Source of the DNA: Hyphomicrobiaceae bacterium
Lineage (GTDB): Bacteria > Pseudomonadota > Alphaproteobacteria > Rhizobiales > Hyphomicrobiaceae
DNA: 64,000 nucleotides
Direction: 5' to 3'
Assembly: GCA_020638035.1 (NCBI GenBank)
Contig: JACKJI010000006.1
Location: 2,501-66,500 of the forward strand
Below, piece after piece: positions 20,674 to 29,312 of this stretch. Positions within the stretch are counted from its first letter, which is position 1. Each line of letters starts with the position of its first letter. The translations under genes were made by a program, and so were the position numbers. The notes under the pieces were generated by a model, which did no database searches, was not told the origin of the DNA, and was given only the letters and a program-made list of their open reading frames with translations.

Positions 20674-21936
20674 ATGAAGCGGGGAGGCATCGTTGCAATT
20701 GCCGCTACCGCAAGCATCTTTACGGCGCCCGCATTCGCCGCCGACCTTGGTGGTGATTGCTGCGCGGATCTTGAGGAGCGGGTCGCCGAGCTTGAGGCTA
20801 CGACGGCTCGCAAGGGCAACCGCAAGGTGAGCCTCACGGTTTCAGGCCAGGTCAACGAGCTGGTCTACTGGTGGGACGATGGCGTTGAGAGCAACGTCTA
20901 CGTCGGCACCTCGGGCTTCTCTTCGAGCCGCTTCCGGTTCCGTGGTGACGCCAAGATCAACGCTGACTGGTCGGCCGGCTACTACATCGAGATCGAGACG
21001 GTCTCGGCTCAGGTTTCCGGAACCAGTGCTTCTGACGACGACTCTTCCGTTGCCGTCCAGCTGCGCCACTCGACGTGGTTCTTGAAGTCCAAGCAGCTCG
21101 GCACGCTGTGGGTTGGTCACACCTCGCATGCCACCGACGACATCGTGCTGTTCGCCAACGGCGGCACGGGTGCGGCAACGGCTGCCAACTACAACGTCGC
21201 ACCGGGTGCCAACATCACCTTCCGCGGCAGCAACGGTCTCGAGCTGAACGACATCTTCGACTTCCTCGACACCGATCGTGCCAACGTCATCCGCTACGAC
21301 TCGCCCACCTTCGCCGGGTTCACCATCTCGGCCTCGTGGGGTGAGGACGACATGTGGGACGTCGCCCTGAAGTATGCCGGCGAGTTCAACGGCATCAAGA
21401 TCGCGGGCGGCATCGGCTACCACGTCGAGCGTGATGTCACGGGCGACAACGGCAGCCACAACCTGGGCGAACTCTATCCGAACGTCGACTTCGAAGATGT
21501 TCGCGGGTCGATCAGCGTTCTGCACGAGCCGACTGGCCTCTTCGTTGACTTCGCTGGCGTGCACCGCGAATTCGACGATCCGCGCTTCGATGACTTCAAC
21601 TACTGGATGATCCGCGGCGGTATCTACCGCAAGTGGTTCGCCATCGGTAAGACCTCGATCTTCGGCGAGTACGCTGAAGCCCAAAATAGTGGCAACCTGC
21701 TCACCACGACGGGCTCGGTTGCAGACGACAATCTCCGTCGGGTCACCTATACGTCGGCTGACGGTACCCTCTACGGCATCGGCATCAACCAGTACATCGA
21801 TGCCGCCGCCATGGAACTCTATGCCGGCTGGCGCCACTTCGAGGCCGATCTGGTCGAATTGAATGATGGTCGCCGCGTCTCCGTGCCCACCGACGACATC
21901 GACACGGTCTATGCCGGTGCGCGTATCCAGTTCTGA
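20674..21936 (+). CDS. Alphaproteobacterial porin, copy 2
   Basis: Second porin, encoding the same mature barrel as copy 1 but with its own signal peptide (MKRGGIVAIAATASIFTAPAFA). The ATG at 20674 was chosen because GGGGGA sits 5 bases upstream; an ATG five codons earlier is in frame. The 390-base spacer before it is unrelated to the region upstream of copy 1, so the two copies probably have separate promoters. The shared part spans about 1,211 bp with no difference seen by eye, pointing to recent duplication or gene conversion confined to the mature coding part. Confidence 0.9.
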   Translation: MKRGGIVAIAATASIFTAPAFAADLGGDCCADLEERVAELEATTARKGNRKVSLTVSGQVNELVYWWDDGVESNVYVGTSGFSSSRFRFRGDAKINADWSAGYYIEIETVSAQVSGTSASDDDSSVAVQLRHSTWFLKSKQLGTLWVGHTSHATDDIVLFANGGTGAATAANYNVAPGANITFRGSNGLELNDIFDFLDTDRANVIRYDSPTFAGFTISASWGEDDMWDVALKYAGEFNGIKIAGGIGYHVERDVTGDNGSHNLGELYPNVDFEDVRGSISVLHEPTGLFVDFAGVHREFDDPRFDDFNYWMIRGGIYRKWFAIGKTSIFGEYAEAQNSGNLLTTTGSVADDNLRRVTYTSADGTLYGIGINQYIDAAAMELYAGWRHFEADLVELNDGRRVSVPTDDIDTVYAGARIQF

Positions 21937-21967
21937 TCTGTCCCCCGACAGACGCTGCAAGCAAAGG

Positions 21968-21998
21968 AAAGGCCGCCCACGGGCGGCCTTTCTCTTTT
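21968..21998 (+). terminator. Rho-independent terminator after porin 2
   Basis: AAAGGCCGCCC and GGGCGGCCTTT form a perfect 11-bp stem with loop AC, followed by TCTCTTTT. This is a textbook intrinsic terminator, placed between the convergent porin and reductase genes. Confidence 0.9.
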
Positions 21999-22060
21999 GA
22001 AGTACCGACCGAATGCATTCGAACGGAGTCAATCAGCAGGGCGGAACCACACGGCGCACG

Positions 22061-23302
22061 TCAGTTGGACATGCTCCAAGCAGCCGCCTTTTCGGACGCG
22101 CTGCTATCGCGCAACTCAGCCACTCCGGTCGACGAGGTTAATGGCGCGCTCTCGGCGAGCGCCTTGCGCGCGCGCATATACGCCTTGCCATCATTGATGG
22201 CGTCGACGGCCAGCAGCCGCGCGCCAGCGTAGTACGCGACCGAAAACGATGCGCCCTGCGGATCCCCAACGACCTCGTGTCGGTCGAAACCACTGCTCAG
22301 TCCGGCGATCTGAAGCTTGGTTTCGAATTGATCCGACCAGAACCAAGGCACGGGATCGTAGGTTACTTTGCACCCGGCCATGTGCTCAGCAACCGCGCGC
22401 GCTTGGTCATTGGCGTTCTGAACGCTTTCCAGACGCACGAAGCGTCCATAGCGCCGGGAAAAGAAGCGAGCGCAGTCGCCTGCGGCATAGACCCCGCGCC
22501 AGCCCGTTGATCCGCCCGTGTCCACCAGCACACCATCATTACAAGCAAGCCCCGACAACCTCGCCAGCTCGTCGTTGGCAATCCCACCCACCGCGATCAG
22601 AACGAGGTCCGCAGAGTATCGCGTGCCATCACCGAGTTCGACGCCCGCCACACGCGCCGACCCAACAATCTTGGACAGTCGAGCACGAGTGATGATCTTG
22701 ACACCCCGGTTGGCGTGCAGGCGGGCAAGGTGCTCAGCAATCTCGACCCCGGCGACGCGCGCGAGGATGCGATCCTCCGCCTCGATAAGCACGACTGACT
22801 TGCCGAGACCAGACATCACGGCAGCCGTCTCAAGGCCAAGGTAGCCGCCACCGACGATAACGACATCGTTGGCCGCCGGCAGTTCGTCACGCATCGCCAG
22901 GACATGCGCGATCGAGCGCAGAGCATGCACGCCTTGAAGATCGGCTCCCTCCACATTTAGTCGCCGTGGAGAAGAGCCGGTCGTGATCAGCGCCTTATCG
23001 AACGTCTGTCGTGTGCCGTCCTCGAATTCGATCGAGTGGCCATCTGGATCAAGCCGGACAACGCGCTTGCCTGTAACAACCTCGATGTTGTTGCGGGCAT
23101 AGAAGTCCGTAGTCTGCAGTTGTAGTTGGCTCTCGGGCACGCCACCGAGAAGAAACTTCTTTGACAGCGGCGGCCGCTGGTAGGGTAGGTGCTTCTCCTC
23201 ACCGAACATGAGGATCGGTTGCGTAACGCCGAGCTTGCGTAGCGTCTCGGCGGCCTTGGCCCCGGCTTGGCCCGCACCGATAATGACAACGGGATCGCTC
23301 AT
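22061..23302 (-). CDS. FAD-dependent ferredoxin-type reductase
   Basis: 413-aa flavoprotein of the putidaredoxin/rhodocoxin reductase type, passing electrons from NADH to a ferredoxin that feeds an oxygenase or P450. Visible motifs are the FAD-binding GAGQAGAKAAETLRKLG at the N-terminus, LPYQRPPLSK, the NADH-binding VGGGYLGLETAAVM near residue 150 and the second FAD motif VYAAGDCA near 275. Its start overlaps the stop of the isomerase gene by 4 bases (ATGA), so it is the last gene of the minus-strand operon. No partner ferredoxin or oxygenase lies in the window. Confidence 0.85.
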   Translation of the reverse strand: MSDPVVIIGAGQAGAKAAETLRKLGVTQPILMFGEEKHLPYQRPPLSKKFLLGGVPESQLQLQTTDFYARNNIEVVTGKRVVRLDPDGHSIEFEDGTRQTFDKALITTGSSPRRLNVEGADLQGVHALRSIAHVLAMRDELPAANDVVIVGGGYLGLETAAVMSGLGKSVVLIEAEDRILARVAGVEIAEHLARLHANRGVKIITRARLSKIVGSARVAGVELGDGTRYSADLVLIAVGGIANDELARLSGLACNDGVLVDTGGSTGWRGVYAAGDCARFFSRRYGRFVRLESVQNANDQARAVAEHMAGCKVTYDPVPWFWSDQFETKLQIAGLSSGFDRHEVVGDPQGASFSVAYYAGARLLAVDAINDGKAYMRARKALAESAPLTSSTGVAELRDSSASEKAAAWSMSN

Positions 23303-23907
23303 GCCACCGGCACTCCGAGCTTGGCTGCGAGAAAGCCCAAGTGATCCTGACCGAACAGCATTTCGCCTTCAGCAAAATAGGTCGGCGAACCGATCACGCC
23401 TCTCTCAATTGCCTCACGTGTATTGGCTTCGAGAATTTCGCCGCAGTCATCGCCGGCAGCGCGCTCGAGAATTTTCCCTGCTGCCTCGGGTTCGACCTCT
23501 GCAACGAGGCGACCGACCGTCTCGGCATCGGAAATGTCGAGATCATCCACCCACACGGCACGCAACAGCCGCATCGAGAGAGCGCCCGGATCGCCCCCCA
23601 ACTCCTGCACCGCGATGACAGTTCGCGATGCCAACGCTGCCGGAACCGGCCAGTATTTTGGTACGACGGTGATCGGCAGACCACGCACCCGAGCCCAGCG
23701 TGCCAGCTCTGCATCGCGCCAAACGCGACGGGCAGGCGACTGACGCGCTGGCGCAACCGTATCGACCGCGGCGAACACCCGCGCGATATCGACGGGCATG
23801 TAGCGAATAGTCGCGCCGCAAGCTTTGGCAATCCGCCTTAGCTCGGGCTCGCCAAGATAGGCGAAACCGGAGACCAAGGCATAGACATAGTCGATCTGCG
23901 GCATCAT
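23299..23907 (-). CDS. DsbA-family 2-hydroxychromene-2-carboxylate isomerase-like
   Basis: 202-aa thioredoxin-fold protein of the kappa-class GST/HCCA isomerase family. In known members glutathione helps isomerise an intermediate of naphthalene or related aromatic breakdown. Family features are the N-terminal strand DYVYALVSGFAYLGEPEL, PVDIARVF, and C-terminal ERGVIGSPTYFAEGEMLFGQDHLGFL with its cis-Pro SPTY. The canonical active Ser of the N-terminal segment appears as SGFAYLG. It overlaps the reductase gene downstream, and the acyl-CoA-dehydrogenase-like gene lies upstream. Confidence 0.8.
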   Translation of the reverse strand: MMPQIDYVYALVSGFAYLGEPELRRIAKACGATIRYMPVDIARVFAAVDTVAPARQSPARRVWRDAELARWARVRGLPITVVPKYWPVPAALASRTVIAVQELGGDPGALSMRLLRAVWVDDLDISDAETVGRLVAEVEPEAAGKILERAAGDDCGEILEANTREAIERGVIGSPTYFAEGEMLFGQDHLGFLAAKLGVPVA

Positions 23908-24022
23908 CGTGTCCTCTGCGCTCGCTCACATGCCACGATGTCTGGCCGCTGCTCACATCAGCTCTCCACACATGGGCGTCTACACGTCGACGCTTGTTTC
24001 CCCGAGGCATAGAACCGGCACT

Positions 24023-25177
24023 CTAGCTCTCGATCTCCGCCAGCATCTTGCGGAGCTGCTTCGTCGCTGGCGTGACGATGGCGACAAAGTAAGCTTCCCG
24101 CAATCGCCGTTGCGCGGCACCTTGGGCAACATACCCACGCGCGCCCTGATGCAACATGGCATAATGAGCCGCCTCCACGCTGGCCTCACCTGCTGCCAGA
24201 CGCGCTTCGACAACCTTGCGGAAATAGGCGGGATCCTTGGAAAATGGCGTCCTGCAAAGCTCCTCCACGACCGTCTCCAACTGCGCCAGCAACACCTCGA
24301 AGTCCTCCGGCTGCTTCTCCAGGTATTGATTGACGTGCCCGAGTGAGCCTTTCACCTGTTGCATAAGCTTGACACAGCCGCGAATGAGCCCAAAGGCCAT
24401 GCCAGCCTGCAGCAGAATGAATCCGGCCCTAATGCGCTGAAGATAAGCATCGAGGGGATCTGCCAGCAGCATCTTGTCTGGAACAAAGACATCACGAACC
24501 TGGACCGCGAATGTGCGCGTGCCATCGAGTGCAACGAAGTTATCGTTCTGCGTAATCTTCATTCCAGGCGCGGAGCAATCCAGCACGGCCATCACGTGAC
24601 CACCGGCGCCGTTCTCGACTTCGAAAATCGCACCGAAATAGTGGTCGGGCCCGAGGTTCGACACCCACGGAAGCAGCCCCTTGACCTCATAGCCGCCATC
24701 GACACGCCTACCTTTGAGACGCATTCGCTCGATGCCGTAGAAGGCCTTCATCGGATTCGAAAGCGCCGTGCCGCCAAGGGCTTCGCCACGCGCCACACGC
24801 TGGCCGAGGTCCGCTTTCAATTCCTCGTTGTCCGACGCGTGAATGTACCAGCCGAGCGCATCCTGGCACCACATGCAGAACGCTGTTGACAGGCAATGCT
24901 CGCCCGCAATGCTCATCGCCTCGATCGCCGTCCAAAGGTCCGGCATAGTGCCGGCGGCTCCCCCGACGTGCGCCGAATAAGCACCAGCTCCGCCCAGGGC
25001 GCGGAGCACGGCTTCCGGATAGGTACCATCCGCATCGATCGTCCCCACCAAGGGCACGAGATCCGTGTGGACGATGTGTCGGATCTCAGCGAGCTGCGCT
25101 GTTGTCGCAAGATGCGCGGCAGAAGGCGCGCATGCTTCGGACAGGGCAGCGTGCGCGGACAAGGCGATCTCGGCCAT
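24023..25177 (-). CDS. Acyl-CoA-dehydrogenase-like flavoprotein
   Basis: 384-aa protein with the acyl-CoA dehydrogenase fold: helical N-terminal domain, beta-barrel middle (TALSNPMKAF, GYEVKGLLPWVSNLG) and helical C-terminus. The usual catalytic Glu region is not obvious, so it may be one of the family's monooxygenase-type members (as in DszC or SfnC) rather than a true beta-oxidation enzyme. The ATG at 25177 (MAEIALSAHAAL) was chosen; the open frame runs 78 codons further with no similarity. It sits between the OsmC and isomerase genes of the operon. Confidence 0.75.
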   Translation of the reverse strand: MAEIALSAHAALSEACAPSAAHLATTAQLAEIRHIVHTDLVPLVGTIDADGTYPEAVLRALGGAGAYSAHVGGAAGTMPDLWTAIEAMSIAGEHCLSTAFCMWCQDALGWYIHASDNEELKADLGQRVARGEALGGTALSNPMKAFYGIERMRLKGRRVDGGYEVKGLLPWVSNLGPDHYFGAIFEVENGAGGHVMAVLDCSAPGMKITQNDNFVALDGTRTFAVQVRDVFVPDKMLLADPLDAYLQRIRAGFILLQAGMAFGLIRGCVKLMQQVKGSLGHVNQYLEKQPEDFEVLLAQLETVVEELCRTPFSKDPAYFRKVVEARLAAGEASVEAAHYAMLHQGARGYVAQGAAQRRLREAYFVAIVTPATKQLRKMLAEIES

Positions 25178-25296
25178 ATTCGATCTCCGAATGTGATGTG
25201 ACTGGAGTAATGACGCGAGAGCGCGGAGCATTGCCGCACCACGGCCGGCCTTCGACGTCTGCCGGCCGCAGTGCCTCTCACATCTTTCAGATCGCC

Positions 25297-25860
25297 TCAG
25301 GAGGTTTTCACCTCGAGATTGACCGGGCGCGTGAATGTATTGGCAACGGGAGACCACTTGGTGACATGGTTGATCAATGCAGTGATCTCTTCTTTTGAGA
25401 CGCCCTCGCACACCATGTCGACATCGACACGCACATCAGTGAAGCCCACCGGCTTCTCGCTCGTATCTCCTGTCCCCCACACGGCCGTGATGTTGAGATC
25501 GCCCTCTAGACTGAGTTCCAGCTTCAGAACCTTCCAGCCGCGATGCACCGCATTGGCATGCAGGCCAACCGCGATGCATGACCCGAGCGCGGCGAGCGAG
25601 GCTTCCGAAGGATTGGGCGCGGTATCGTCACCAAGCAAGCCCGGTGGTTCGTCGACGATGTAGGGCTCCAGATTGCGGATGTAGTTGAGGTGGCGGAAGC
25701 GACCCTCCGCGACAGTCTTGCACTTGAGTGTCTTGACTGCTTTCGGGTTGGCCTTTCCGCTCTCGATGAGCTTTTCCAGCCCCGCCTTGTCAATCGGTGT
25801 CAATCCATCCATCTCGGGCAAGAGGCAGCTCGTTAGTGCGACAGAAGCTTGCTGTGACAT
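25297..25860 (-). CDS. OsmC family protein
   Basis: 187-aa OsmC/Ohr-type protein, a family that reduces organic peroxides or handles thiols using cysteines. The conserved LAALGSCIAVGLHANA segment supplies one Cys near residue 99, and a second Cys lies in VDMVCEGVSKEEI, matching the paired cysteines of the family. The ATG at 25860 (MSQQASVALTS) follows a GGAGATCAGAC ribosome binding site. It could protect the flavoenzymes of this operon or act on a sulfur-containing intermediate; this is inference. Confidence 0.8.
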   Translation of the reverse strand: MSQQASVALTSCLLPEMDGLTPIDKAGLEKLIESGKANPKAVKTLKCKTVAEGRFRHLNYIRNLEPYIVDEPPGLLGDDTAPNPSEASLAALGSCIAVGLHANAVHRGWKVLKLELSLEGDLNITAVWGTGDTSEKPVGFTDVRVDVDMVCEGVSKEEITALINHVTKWSPVANTFTRPVNLEVKTS

Positions 25861-25912
25861 GTCTGATCTCCTTATTGGTACGAAGTTGATGCGACAGAAC
25901 GAGACAGAAGGC

Positions 25913-26758
25913 TCACTCCTGCCTGATCCACGAGAGTCGTTTGATGAACTGCTGAAGAACGGCATCGAGGCCGTAGCCGATGACGCCGATAACGAGCACG
26001 GTGGCCGCGAGACGATCGTATTCCAGCGTGTCGCGAGCATCGTTGATGGCGTAACCGAGACCGGACGTGACACCGAGATACTCAGCGGGGACGAGCACGA
26101 TCCAGGCAACGCCGAGCGCAAGACGGATGCCGGTCAGTATGTCCTGCGAGATCGCCGGAAGAATTACACGCGTCAGCATGTGGTAGGGATTGGCGCCCAG
26201 GTTGCGCGCAACCTTGAACCATGCCGGATCGATTCTGTGCACGCCCGCGGCCGTGGCGAACAGAATCGGCCAGACCGCCGCCACCGCGATGAGAAAGATG
26301 ATGGCCCCGTCCCAAGATGCAAACGCCATAACCGCGATCGGCATCCACGACAGCGGACTTATCATCCGCAGGAACTGAAAGGGCACATTCGTAATTGCAC
26401 GCGCGGTGCGGATCCGGCCGACCAGGATGCCTAACGGAACCCCGATGAGTGCGGCCCAGAACAGCCCCAGTCCCACACGCTGCAGACTCGGCACGCTCAT
26501 CTCTGCAACCGCACCCGAGGTCAGCATCTCACCGAGGCGCGCCAGCGTCGGCGCCGGGGCAAAATCCGCAAACGCTACGGTGCGTGGATTGCCCGCAACA
26601 ATGAGACCGCCTAGCCACCAGAACACAAACAGACCGGCAATGCCCACCGCGCTCAGCAGTCCCGATCGCGCCAGCGGCCGGAGAATCCTGATCATGTCAG
26701 CTCCGCGCTGATTGATGGTTGCCTGCGGCGGAACCGCAATGACAGCAAGGCGTGTCAT
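25913..26758 (-). CDS. ABC transporter permease (SsuC/TauC/NrtB type)
   Basis: 281-aa inner-membrane permease of the nitrate/sulfonate/taurine importer family. About six hydrophobic segments are visible (for example LLSAVGIAGLFVFWWLGG and VGLGLFWAALIGVPLGILVG), together with the EAA-like loop that contacts the ATPase (FKVARNLGANPYHMLTRVILPAI). The ATG at 26758 overlaps the TGA of the binding-protein gene (ATGA), so translation is coupled. It works with the binding protein and ATPase encoded upstream. Confidence 0.88.
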   Translation of the reverse strand: MTRLAVIAVPPQATINQRGADMIRILRPLARSGLLSAVGIAGLFVFWWLGGLIVAGNPRTVAFADFAPAPTLARLGEMLTSGAVAEMSVPSLQRVGLGLFWAALIGVPLGILVGRIRTARAITNVPFQFLRMISPLSWMPIAVMAFASWDGAIIFLIAVAAVWPILFATAAGVHRIDPAWFKVARNLGANPYHMLTRVILPAISQDILTGIRLALGVAWIVLVPAEYLGVTSGLGYAINDARDTLEYDRLAATVLVIGVIGYGLDAVLQQFIKRLSWIRQE

Positions 26759-28062
26759 AGCTCCACCACCTCGACACGCTTGAAGGGATCGCCATCCTTG
26801 GAGACGCTCGGGTCGTTCTTCCAATCCGGCTGGGCTTCGAGCGCCGCCTTCACGAAACGGTAGTCGACAAGATCCGTGGCCACGGTCTTGGGATCGAGAC
26901 CTCCGAGAAACGTGGTATCACCACCGACAAGTGTCTTGCTCATTGCCGACGTAATGAGCTCTGTCGCTGTCGGATAAGGCCACGGATTGAAGTCGATGCG
27001 GCCATTACCCCAATCCGCGTGCTTGATCGCTCCCGTCTTGCCATAGGTCTCGAGGTCATATTTCGTCATGGCCCGCTCGACCACGGCCGCAGGCACGGGC
27101 AGGTAGCCTTCGCCGTCTTTCGACAGCAGCTTCGCCACCTCAACTTTGTTCTTCGACGCGTAGACAGCGGCCTTCACCACGGCATTGATGACCTTCTGCG
27201 TCCACTCCGGCTTGGCCGTTGTCAGCTCTTCGTTCATGCACACGACGCAGCAGGGATGATTGCGCCAGATGTCGCCGGTGAATCGCAGCATGCGCGCACC
27301 AGCCTTGATCTCGCCCAAGGCATTGAAAGGCTCCGCAACGATGTAGGCGTCGATCTTGCGCGCGGCGAGCGCCGGCGGCATCTCCGGCGGTGGCAGAACC
27401 TGAAGGTTGACTTCCTTGGCACCAATCGTTTCGCCCGCTCCCTTGATGACCGGCGTTAATCCGGCATTGCGCAGCGCCATTTGCAGCACGATGTTGTGCA
27501 TCGAGTACCAGAACGGCACCGCGATCTGCGAACCACCCAGATCGGCAAAAGTCTGCGCCGTGTTGTGAGCCCCGACCACCAGGCCGGAGCCGTTGGTGTG
27601 CGCCCACGCCATGATCTTCACGGGAAACTTGTTGTTGTAGCGCATCCAGACCGGAATGGGTTTCAGCAGGTGCACGAGATTGAACTTGCCCGCCGCAAAG
27701 CCTTCCACGAGCGGCGACCAGCCGCGAATGAGCGTCGGCGGCTCCGACTCCAGACCTTCATCCTTGAAGTAGCCTTTCGCGTGCGCGACCAAGAGAGCGG
27801 TTGCGTCGGTGATCGGCAGATAGCCGATCCTGACGACATCGTCGGCCGCAGCGTGGAGCGCCGAGGGAAATCCTCCGAACATGGAACTGAAGGCCGCAAA
27901 CAGACCGCCGGACGCGAGCATATCCAGCGACTGGCGCCGCGTGATGCCATGCGCATCGTCGTGCGAACAGCATGCAACCTCATCCTTGTCGCATCCGCAG
28001 GCAAGCTCGTGATCGTGCGTCATGATGCTGGTCCTTGTTGATGATGTTGTCGTTTGGCTCAT
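26755..28062 (-). CDS. Tat-exported ABC substrate-binding protein with Cys/His-rich leader
   Basis: 435-aa periplasmic binding protein of the NitT/TauT (SsuA/CmpA) family. The N-terminal 40 residues hold four Cys (22, 24, 31, 32) and four His (16, 18, 34, 38), directly before a twin-arginine signal TRRQSLDMLASGG. The binding domain follows (VRIGYLPITDATALLVAHAKG, GWSPLVEGFAAGKF). Starts are uncertain: ATG 28062, TTG 28071 (overlapping the ATPase stop) or ATG 28023, all of which keep the Cys/His block. Tat export suggests folding or cofactor loading before export, and the leader could bind metal. The substrate is unknown; a sulfonate, an aromatic or a small anion would fit the family. Confidence 0.88.
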   Translation of the reverse strand: MSQTTTSSTRTSIMTHDHELACGCDKDEVACCSHDDAHGITRRQSLDMLASGGLFAAFSSMFGGFPSALHAAADDVVRIGYLPITDATALLVAHAKGYFKDEGLESEPPTLIRGWSPLVEGFAAGKFNLVHLLKPIPVWMRYNNKFPVKIMAWAHTNGSGLVVGAHNTAQTFADLGGSQIAVPFWYSMHNIVLQMALRNAGLTPVIKGAGETIGAKEVNLQVLPPPEMPPALAARKIDAYIVAEPFNALGEIKAGARMLRFTGDIWRNHPCCVVCMNEELTTAKPEWTQKVINAVVKAAVYASKNKVEVAKLLSKDGEGYLPVPAAVVERAMTKYDLETYGKTGAIKHADWGNGRIDFNPWPYPTATELITSAMSKTLVGGDTTFLGGLDPKTVATDLVDYRFVKAALEAQPDWKNDPSVSKDGDPFKRVEVVEL

Positions 28063-28067
28063 GTCAC

Positions 28068-28940
28068 TCAAGCCCGTCGCACTGATGCGACCGGCATCGA
28101 TGCCACGGCGGTCTTTTCCAAAGGCGGGCGCTGGATAACCGAAGAAGTACTGCTTGCCGCCGGCGGTAGAGAGCTGGTTTGCAGACTGTCGCCGGCGACA
28201 TCCTCGTAGGCAGTCATCAGCGACATACGCTCGGCCTGATAGGCGTCGCCCCCGTCCCAGGCCTTGCGATCGATGGCGACATTGCGCCGGATGCGTCCGG
28301 GATTGGACGTCATGATCACGGCCCGCTCTGCCATCAAAGCCGCTTCACTGACGTCATGCGTGACGAGCACCGTCGTTATGCCGAGCTCTCGGGCGATGGT
28401 ACGCACGTCCCGCTGCAGACTTGCTCGCGTGAACGCATCGAGAGCGGAGAAGGGCTCGTCGAGAAAGAGCACCTTGGGCTTGAGTGCCAGCGAGCGCGCC
28501 AATGCGACGCGCTGCTGCTGGCCTCCCGACAGGTCCTGCACGTTGCGATCTGAAAATTCGCTGAGCTGCACAAGTTCGAGCAGCTCGGGTACGCGCCGCT
28601 TGGCATCATGGCCGCGGCGATTGAAGACGAGACCCAGGGCAACGTTCTGCGCCACCGACATCCAGGGAAACAGCGATGGCTGCTGAAACATCATCACCCA
28701 CTCGGGCGATGGACCTTCTACCGTTGCCCCGTCGATCAGCACCTGGCCTCTGGTCGGCATCACGAGACCGGCCATGATGTGCAGCAGCGTCGACTTCCCA
28801 CAGCCCGACCGCCCGATCAGCGCAACGAACTCTCCGGGCTCGATCGTCAGTGAGACATCCTCGAGAGCATTCGTCCGGGCAGCGCGATAGCGATGCGAAA
28901 GCGCCTCGATCTGGATATGGGCTCCGTGGATGAACGCCAT
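28068..28940 (-). CDS. ABC transporter ATPase (SsuB/TauB/NrtD type)
   Basis: 290-aa ATPase that energises the importer encoded downstream. It shows Walker A GRSGCGKST, Q-loop MMFQQPSLFPW, signature LSGGQQQRVALARSLAL, Walker B VLFLDEPFSALD and switch VLVTHDVSEA. The ATG at 28940 follows GGGGGATCACCGC, a good ribosome binding site. It is the first gene of the seven-gene operon running to 22061. A C-terminal extension of about 50 residues is Ser/Pro/Ala-rich and unlike the core. Confidence 0.92.
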   Translation of the reverse strand: MAFIHGAHIQIEALSHRYRAARTNALEDVSLTIEPGEFVALIGRSGCGKSTLLHIMAGLVMPTRGQVLIDGATVEGPSPEWVMMFQQPSLFPWMSVAQNVALGLVFNRRGHDAKRRVPELLELVQLSEFSDRNVQDLSGGQQQRVALARSLALKPKVLFLDEPFSALDAFTRASLQRDVRTIARELGITTVLVTHDVSEAALMAERAVIMTSNPGRIRRNVAIDRKAWDGGDAYQAERMSLMTAYEDVAGDSLQTSSLPPAASSTSSVIQRPPLEKTAVASMPVASVRRA

Positions 28941-28996
28941 GCGGTGATCCCCCTGAGGCTTTGTCAGGCCGTCGTCGCTAACTCGCCGAAAAGCAG

Positions 28997-29010
28997 ACAG
29001 AACGTTCTGT
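28997..29010. promoter_or_regulatory. Perfect palindrome, candidate TetR operator
   Basis: ACAGAACGTTCTGT is a perfect 14-bp palindrome 57 bases before the ABC ATPase start. It lies in the intergenic region shared with the divergent TetR gene. Such a site is typical of TetR-family operators; the assignment rests on position and symmetry. Confidence 0.6.
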
Positions 29011-29312
29011 TAATTGCATGCGGCGTGCCAAGCTCGGCAACTCAATTAATAGATTGTTTTTCCTGACAATTCCGATTCAGCGCGCTGCTGGGGCCAAGCC
29101 GCTTCCGGTGAGATTTGTGGCAAATCGCTGCCTAACAAGGCGGCTGAACACGCTCCATGTGCGCTTCGTGTGGAACGCTTCTTGGGGGCTCCCAGGGTGT
29201 GGTCTTGACCGGCGAATGGGTGCATCTTGCCAGCGGCGCGGAAATTGCCGATGCGTCGTCGGACGCAGGCCATGTCGCTTGCGCAAGACTCAGTTGCCGG
29301 GAGCCAATATGG

